Origin: Actinomycetota bacterium
GTDB taxonomy: Bacteria > Actinomycetota > Actinomycetes > Mycobacteriales > Micromonosporaceae
Assembly (NCBI GenBank): GCA_005885115.1
Contig: VAXX01000170.1
Location: 1-18,727 of the forward strand
DNA: 18,727 nucleotides
Reading direction: 5' to 3'
Shown here: positions 13,932 to 18,727 of the stretch, in pieces
Numbering within the stretch: position 1 is the first letter of the stretch
Layout: the number at the start of each line of letters is the position of its first letter
Position numbers and translations under genes: made by a program
The notes under the pieces: generated by a model
Told to the model about the DNA's origin: nothing
Database searches by the model: none
The model's input: the letters and a program-made list of their open reading frames with translations, nothing else

Positions 13932-15710
13932 TCAGCCGACGATCCGCCGGACGTCCCAGACCCACACGCCGCCGATCAGGATGGGCTGGAAGCCCAACAG
14001 GTCGGAGGTGGTCTGCCGGAGCGCCTCGGCGTTGTGCCGGTTCGGGGCGAGTACGACGATCGCGGCGTGCCAGAACCTCAGGTCCGCGACCATCTGCGCC
14101 TGGTCGTGCGCGCTGACCGCGGGGATGTTGCCGGTCTTGAGCACCGCCGCGAGGATGCGCGTACTGGGCCGGGGCGGGGCGCCGAACAGGCTGACGTGCC
14201 GCGGGCTGCTCGGGTCGGGGCCGAGGAAGTAGCCGGCGGGAACGGCGAACCCGTCCCGCTGGGTCGCCGCCCACTGCATACCGTCCATCGCGCCACCGGC
14301 GAAGGTCGGCAGGGGTACGGGTACCAGCGTGCGGCCCGGCGTCACGTACCCGCGCCAGGTCCCGTCGGCGAAGAACGCCGGCGTCGGGGTCCGGAAGCTG
14401 ATCGCCAGCCGGGTCGGGGCCAGCGGCAGCAGCGCGGCGACCAGTACCCCGAACGCGACCAGCCGGAACCGGCTGCGGTACTCCTCGGTCCCACCGACCG
14501 CGAGCACGTGCGCCGCGAACAGCGCCAGCAACGCGCCGACCACCGGGATCAGCACCAGCGAGAGCCGCGTCGTGATCACCGAGTCGAACAGCGGCAGCTT
14601 GGCGAACAGCCGGTACGGCGTGAGGACGTTCTTGTGCGCGTGCCCGCGCACCTGCAGGATCGGCCCGAGCGAGAGCACCGCGAACACCACCGCGAGGACG
14701 GCCAGTGCGCGCACCACCAGCCGCCGCCACATCAGCAGCGTCGCCAGCACGCAGAAGACCAGCAGCGGCCAGCCGAAGAACGAGTTCTGCTCGGCCGAGT
14801 TCTGCGCGAACTGCCGGGCCGCGGCCGGGTCACCGGCCAGCGACGCGGCCGAGAACTGCGTGAAGGACAGCAGGTCGGTGCCGAAGAACCGGGCGCCGGA
14901 CCACAGGCCGTGGTACGCCTGCGGGCCGAAGAACTGCATATACAGGGGGTACGCGAGCAGTACCGCGGCCACCGCGGCGGCCACCCCGAGCCCGGCGACC
15001 AGGTACCGCAGTGCCGCCCGGGCCTCCGCCCGCCGGTGCAGCGCCCAGACCACCAGGAACAGTGCCGTGCACAGCGCCAGGACGAACAGCAGCTCCTCGT
15101 TGAGGAACGCCTGGTACGTGACGAGCAGCCCGAGTACGACCCCGTCCCGGACCACCCGGCCCGGTGCCCGCAGCCGCAGCACCCGGGACAGGATCAGCGG
15201 CAGGACGAACTGGGACGTGATGTTCGGGTGGGCGTTGGCCTGGGAGATCATGCCCGGCGCGAAGCCGCAGAACCCCCCGCCGATGAACGCGGCGAGCCTG
15301 GCGTCCACCAGGTGCCGGGCGAAGAACCAGTACCAGGCGTACGCGGTCCCGGCCAGGCTCACCGTGACCATGACGGCGAACGACACGTGCGGCCCGAACA
15401 ACATGGTGACCGGGATCAGCGGGATCGTCAGCCCGTACGCCGACGTGTTCGCGATCATGTTCACGCCGTCGGGCGCGTTGAGCATGTCGGTGAAGAACGG
15501 GTTGTGCCGGCCGACCACCACCCGTACCGCGTTGGCCAGCGCCCACTCGAAGAAGCTCTGGTCCTGCGGGTTGCCGGACATGATGTACGTGTTCAGGTAG
15601 AACCAGACCCGCTCGGTGACCACCCCGGCGGCCAGCACGTAGAGGAGCGCCGCCCGTACGTCCGGCGAGTCCAGCGCCCGGCGCAGCCGGGGCCGGCGCG
15701 CCGCGGGCAC
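13932..15710 (-). CDS. GT-C-type membrane glycosyltransferase-like protein, paralog 2
   Basis: A 592-residue polytopic membrane protein and the most complete of the three paralogs. The first loop carries DQSFFEW (50-56), followed by NAPDGVNMIANTS (78-90), GFAPGMISQANAHPNITSQF, TYQAFLNEELLF and a soluble C-terminal part with TWRGYV, LVPVPLP, GYFLGPD and a closing VWVWDVRRIVG. This fits the GT-C fold: helix bundle plus periplasmic-side domain. Donor and acceptor are unknown. GTG 15710 was chosen because homology to paralog 1 begins just after it and GGAAAG lies four to five bases upstream; the same frame continues upstream without coding character. It ends 30 bp before paralog 1 and overlaps the 3' end of paralog 3, so the three probably form one operon. 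Confidence 0.78.
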   Translation of the reverse strand: MPAARRPRLRRALDSPDVRAALLYVLAAGVVTERVWFYLNTYIMSGNPQDQSFFEWALANAVRVVVGRHNPFFTDMLNAPDGVNMIANTSAYGLTIPLIPVTMLFGPHVSFAVMVTVSLAGTAYAWYWFFARHLVDARLAAFIGGGFCGFAPGMISQANAHPNITSQFVLPLILSRVLRLRAPGRVVRDGVVLGLLVTYQAFLNEELLFVLALCTALFLVVWALHRRAEARAALRYLVAGLGVAAAVAAVLLAYPLYMQFFGPQAYHGLWSGARFFGTDLLSFTQFSAASLAGDPAAARQFAQNSAEQNSFFGWPLLVFCVLATLLMWRRLVVRALAVLAVVFAVLSLGPILQVRGHAHKNVLTPYRLFAKLPLFDSVITTRLSLVLIPVVGALLALFAAHVLAVGGTEEYRSRFRLVAFGVLVAALLPLAPTRLAISFRTPTPAFFADGTWRGYVTPGRTLVPVPLPTFAGGAMDGMQWAATQRDGFAVPAGYFLGPDPSSPRHVSLFGAPPRPSTRILAAVLKTGNIPAVSAHDQAQMVADLRFWHAAIVVLAPNRHNAEALRQTTSDLLGFQPILIGGVWVWDVRRIVG

Positions 15711-17203
15711 CCCACTTTCCGCACATGCGCTGGTACAGGCACCGGTACGGTACCCGACACCACCATCGCCCGAGGGGCGGCCGCGGGACGCGGGTCGGCC
15801 TGGAGCGGCCGGGGCAGGTTGGGGGTCAGGGCGACCGCGAGGAACACGATCCACACCCGGCGCCCCGTCAGCCCGTACGCCACCGGCTCCCCCGACGGCA
15901 GCCGGTCGTACGCGACGGCCAGCACGATCGCCAGACAGGGTACGAGCACCAGGGCCAGCCGGGACGGAGCGATCAGGTCCAGTCCGGGCACCTTGCTCAG
16001 CACCCACCACGGCCCCGGTACCGGCGTCGGCCGCCCGTTGAGCCGCACCTGGGCCCCCAGCCCGAGCACGCCGAACACCAGCGCGGTCAGCGCCACGACC
16101 CGGACGGCCACGCTCTGCCGCCACAGCAGCGCCAGGCACACCCCGGCGAGGATCAGCAGCGGCCAGCCGAACCAGGTGTTCTGCTCGATCCCGCCGACGC
16201 TGCGGTCGGCGGTGAAGTTGCCGGCGAGGGTGTCCCGCCAGTACAGCGCGATCGTGGTGGCGTCCTCGCCCAGCCGGGCATCGGGTACCGGCTGCCGGGG
16301 CAGGCCGGCGAGCAGCGGGTACACCAGCAGGACCAGGCCCGTACCCACGGCGACCGCCAGCCCGGCGAACCGGGACCGGCCGGCGGCGGTGGAGGGCGGG
16401 CGGGGCGGCCACAACCGGGCGAACCCGGCCGGCTCGGGCGACCCGCGCTGCACCAGATAACACAGTGCGGCGTACCCGCCGGCCAGCGCCGTGATCGCCA
16501 GCAGCTCGGCATTGACCAGCGCCTGCGCCGCCACGAGTACACCCAGCAGCACGCCGTCGCGCAGCCACCGCCCCCGGCCGAGCCGGACGGTCCAGACCAC
16601 GATCACGGGGATCAGCAGGTTGGTGACGAAGGCCGGCTGCCCGTTGGCGTGCCAGAGGACGCCGGGCGCGAAGCCGAACATGAGCGCGCCGATGAACGCG
16701 GCCATCCGGGAGCCGACCAGGTGCCGGAACAGGGCCCAGTACGCGGTCGCCGCGCTGCCGGCCAGGCCCAGGGTCAACCACAGTGCGTAACCGACCCCGG
16801 AGCCGAACGCCAGCGTGACCGGGGCGAGCGGGACAGCGACGAGCGCTCCGCCACCGACCACCTGCGGCAGCCCGGCGAACGGGTCATGCAGGTGTACGAG
16901 GGCGTGCGCGACCTGATCCAGGAGTTGCCTGGCAGCGGCCTGCTGGGCCGGGTGGAGCGGGGAGACGCGGTCGGGATACAGCCAGAATCGGGTGACAACC
17001 CACAGGGCAAGAAGGACAAAAGCCAGCAATGGTACGGTGTCGGACGCGGTTCGGCGTACCCGGACCGGTACCCGCTGGCGGAGCCGGTCCAGCCGCCGGA
17101 CCATCCGGCGGGACGGCCGGAGCATCCAGTCAGCGTCCGCCGGGCCGGGTTCGGGCATTCCGGTTCCCGGACCGGCCGGGTCCCGTAACGACTGACTGAG
17201 CAC
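15593..17203 (-). CDS. GT-C-type membrane glycosyltransferase-like protein, paralog 3, C-terminally truncated
   Basis: First gene of the tandem set. GTG 17203 follows GGGAGG six bases upstream. Residues 1-55 form a basic cytoplasmic N-terminus, then the helix bundle similar to paralogs 1 and 2 (VPLAPVTLAFGSGVGYALWL, GFAPGVLWHANGQPAFVTNL, NTWFGWPLL). The acidic FFEW loop is absent: the region reads HPAQQAAARQLLDQ, and about nine residues are missing before VPLAPVT. Family sequence stops near residue 494 (VPVPVPAHV, about 15722). The TWRGYV segment just before this and the whole GYFLGPD to WDVR domain (over 100 residues) are absent. The last 42 codons are read out of frame through the start of paralog 2. 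With the acidic loop and C-terminal domain gone, it may be inactive or a non-catalytic partner. Confidence 0.68.
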   Translation of the reverse strand: MLSQSLRDPAGPGTGMPEPGPADADWMLRPSRRMVRRLDRLRQRVPVRVRRTASDTVPLLAFVLLALWVVTRFWLYPDRVSPLHPAQQAAARQLLDQVAHALVHLHDPFAGLPQVVGGGALVAVPLAPVTLAFGSGVGYALWLTLGLAGSAATAYWALFRHLVGSRMAAFIGALMFGFAPGVLWHANGQPAFVTNLLIPVIVVWTVRLGRGRWLRDGVLLGVLVAAQALVNAELLAITALAGGYAALCYLVQRGSPEPAGFARLWPPRPPSTAAGRSRFAGLAVAVGTGLVLLVYPLLAGLPRQPVPDARLGEDATTIALYWRDTLAGNFTADRSVGGIEQNTWFGWPLLILAGVCLALLWRQSVAVRVVALTALVFGVLGLGAQVRLNGRPTPVPGPWWVLSKVPGLDLIAPSRLALVLVPCLAIVLAVAYDRLPSGEPVAYGLTGRRVWIVFLAVALTPNLPRPLQADPRPAAAPRAMVVSGTVPVPVPAHVRKVGCPRRAGPGCAGRWTRRTYGRRSSTCWPPGWSPSGSGST

Positions 17204-17418
17204 AGCATCCCTCCCGCGCAGGCCCCGGGAACAATACCGGCCCCGGCCTTGCGAGCGCGGTCCCGGTTACCCTACGGTCGTACCGGTCACGGTACGGCAC
17301 GGAGCCGGCGCCTCAATCCACTTGGCGGGCGGCCTCCGGCGCGATGCGGTAATGTCCTTTTCCTCAGGCGGCGGCCAGCGGCCATCCCCACAAGACAGCG
17401 ATTCCCGGGAGCACCCGA
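17204..17418. promoter_or_regulatory. Divergent control region of the GT-C operon and methyltransferase
   Basis: 215 bp between divergent starts. CGTACCG (17279-17285) and CGGTACG (17290-17296) form a perfect 7-bp inverted repeat around GTCA, a candidate operator. On the minus strand TATTGT (complement of 17231-17236) is a possible -10 for the GT-C operon, without a convincing -35. TAATGT (about 17351-17356) could be a -10 for the methyltransferase, also without a clear -35. Confidence 0.35.
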
Positions 17419-18129
17419 ATGGTGGAGATCACCGGCGACCAGCAGGTCCAGTCGGATGTACTGGAGGGCCTGGCGACGGCCGTCAACCATCGGCGCTGGT
17501 TCGTCGAGCTGGCCATCCCGTACCTCGGTGACCACCCGATCGAGGTCGGCAGCGGGCTCGGCGACTACGCACTGGAATGGGCGCCGCACTTCGCGAAGTT
17601 CACCGCGACGGAGGCCGACCCGGACCGGCTGCTGCTACTCAAGGAGCGGCTGCACGGGCACCCGTCGATCGACGTACGCGAGCTGCTGCTGCCCACCGAG
17701 GAGCGCGGCCAGTACACCGGTGCCGTGTCGTACAACGTCCTGGAGCACATCGAGGACCACGTCAGCGCGCTGCGCAGCATGGCCCGGCTGGTCCGGCCCG
17801 GTGGCCGGGTGGTCCTGATCGTCCCGGCGTTCATGTTCGCGATGAGCCCGGTCGACATCGCGACCGGCCACGTCCGCCGGTACACCAAGAAGACCATGCG
17901 CGCGGCGATGACCGAGGCCGGCCTGACGATCGAGTAGCTGCACTACGCCAACGCGTTCGGCCTGATCGGCTACTACATGGCCACCAGCGTCTTCAAGCTG
18001 ACGCCGAAGGAAGGGCCGATGGTCAAGTTCTACGACCGGCTCGTCCTGCCCGTCACGAAGGCCGCCGAGAAGCTGGTCAAGCCGCCGTTCGGGCAGTCGG
18101 TCTTCGTCGTGGCCCGGGTTCCGGACTAG
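17419..18129 (+). pseudogene. Class I SAM-dependent methyltransferase interrupted by in-frame TAG
   Basis: A Rossmann-type methyltransferase. Motif I is EVGSGLGDY (42-50), the acidic residue is in TEADPDR (64-70), then NVLEHIEDH (106-114) and the strand RPGGRVVLIVPAF (126-138). GTATGHVRRY-like HVRRYTKKT follows. At codon 173 (17935-17937) a TAG stops the frame. The same frame then continues 63 codons to TAG at 18127-18129 with nearly all G/C-ending codons and sensible sequence: LHYANAFGLIGYYMATSVFK, then PKEGPM and PPFGQSVFVVARV. A single change from AAG, GAG or CAG would restore a 236-residue protein. Substrate unknown; the neighbouring GT-C genes suggest glycan or lipid-linked sugar modification. 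ATG 17419 has GGGAG about eight bases upstream. Confidence 0.82.
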
Positions 18130-18135
18130 CTGCGG

Positions 18136-18727
18136 TTACGGCCAGGCTTTCGGCATCGGCGGCAGCACCAGGATCTCCACCCGCGACGCGAACTCCGGAC
18201 GCCGGTTCAGGATCTCCTTCACCGGCGCGACGACCGTCTGGTTGTCGGTGACCACGCGGACGCGGTACGGGGTGAACTCGAACAGCTTCTCCAGCGACGC
18301 GTCGTTGTCGGCGACGTAGAACGGCGCCGGCCACCCGTGCCCGTAGTCGCGCAGCAGGACGTTGCTCCAGTGGGTCGCGTGCGCCGGTACGCCGCGGCCC
18401 GCGCCGGGCCAGACGACCGTGACCGTACCGGTCTGGGCCGGCACCGTGTGGTAGACCTCCAGCGCCACCGTCGCCGGCCAGCGCCAGGCCTGCCGGCCCT
18501 GCTCGTACTGGCGGGCGAAGGTGTCACTGAGGAACGGGCCAAGCGCGGCGACCGCGGCCAGGGACAGGGCGGCCGACGGGACCGCCGCGCGGGACAGCGC
18601 CGCCAGTCCCCGTACGGTGGGCCGCAGGTCGGTGCGGCGTACCCGGCCGATCGCCCGGGACAGCAGTGGCGCGGCCGCGCCGAGCCCGAGGACGTCGACG
18701 GCCATCAGGATGTGCTCGGCCTTGAAG
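18136..18727 (-). CDS. Membrane protein, C-terminal fragment, function unknown
   Basis: The frame is open to the window edge and ends at TAA (18138-18136), so about 196 C-terminal residues are visible; an internal ATG at 18705 is unlikely to be the start because coding sequence continues upstream of it. The visible part starts with hydrophobic segments (MAVDVLGLGAAAPLLSRAIG and SAALSLAAVAALGPFLSDTF), then a soluble domain of about 130 residues: TVPAQTGTVTVVWPG, THWSNVLLRDYGHGWPAPFY, YRVRVVTDNQTVV and a closing LVLPPMPKAWP. The architecture, helices followed by an external domain, resembles large envelope glycosyltransferases or O-antigen-type membrane proteins, but I do not recognise the family. 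It converges on the methyltransferase with 6 bp between stops. Confidence 0.75.
   Translation of the reverse strand, partial: FKAEHILMAVDVLGLGAAAPLLSRAIGRVRRTDLRPTVRGLAALSRAAVPSAALSLAAVAALGPFLSDTFARQYEQGRQAWRWPATVALEVYHTVPAQTGTVTVVWPGAGRGVPAHATHWSNVLLRDYGHGWPAPFYVADNDASLEKLFEFTPYRVRVVTDNQTVVAPVKEILNRRPEFASRVEILVLPPMPKAWP

Noticed and set aside
15725..17188. Long plus-strand frames opposite the GT-C paralogs
   Set aside because: Low-complexity Arg/Gln/Pro translation mirroring the membrane proteins on the other strand; no start signals or motifs.
17935..17937. TAG as a recoded codon (pyrrolysine or suppression)
   Set aside because: Several other genes in the window end at TAG with no coding sequence beyond it, so recoding is not supported.

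Overview
The window is about 18.7 kb of high-GC DNA with strongly G/C-ending codons, GTG starts, extended Shine-Dalgarno sequences and a DmdR/IdeR-type iron box. This fits a filamentous actinomycete. The protein families and the abundance of GTAC tetramers suggest Micromonosporaceae, but that is an inference. No transposase, phage gene or CRISPR array was seen.

Layout. Positions 1-2760 hold a detoxification-type cassette: the 3' end of a TetR-like regulator (+), a DHA2-family drug exporter (-) and an alpha/beta hydrolase (-). The hydrolase has a well-formed promoter flanked by two matching 17-bp operator-like palindromes. Positions 2760-3480 hold a sparsely coding stretch followed by a tRNA-Ser(GCU)/tRNA-Arg(ACG) pair on the minus strand with its own promoter. 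Positions 3647-7400 hold an EcsC-like protein with a basic tail, convergent with a large secreted subtilisin-type protease; their stop codons share one CTAG. Positions 7500-10080 hold a CPBP membrane protease and an FMN-binding pyridoxamine-phosphate-oxidase-like protein (-), then a flavohemoglobin (+). Positions 10100-12311 hold two divergent genes, both damaged: an HTH-peptide deformylase fusion (-) and a FhuF-like iron reductase preceded by an iron box (+). Positions 12294-17203 hold three tandem paralogous polytopic membrane proteins of GT-C glycosyltransferase type (-). A divergent SAM methyltransferase (+) is interrupted by an in-frame TAG, and the window ends in the C-terminal part of another membrane protein (-).

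How the genes may work together. The first cassette looks like ligand-induced efflux plus hydrolysis. The GT-C paralogs, the methyltransferase and the last membrane protein look like a cell-envelope or extracellular glycan locus. The flavohemoglobin, the deformylase (an Fe2+ enzyme in most bacteria) and the iron-box-controlled reductase share an iron/redox theme, but a functional link is only inferred.

The most striking observation is that lesions cluster between about 8.2 and 18 kb. They are an out-of-frame junction between two genes, two out-of-frame internal deletions, one in-frame deletion, one truncated paralog and one nonsense codon. The genes between 0.3 and 7.4 kb look intact. This is either real gene decay or consensus/assembly error, and only raw reads or a related strain can decide.
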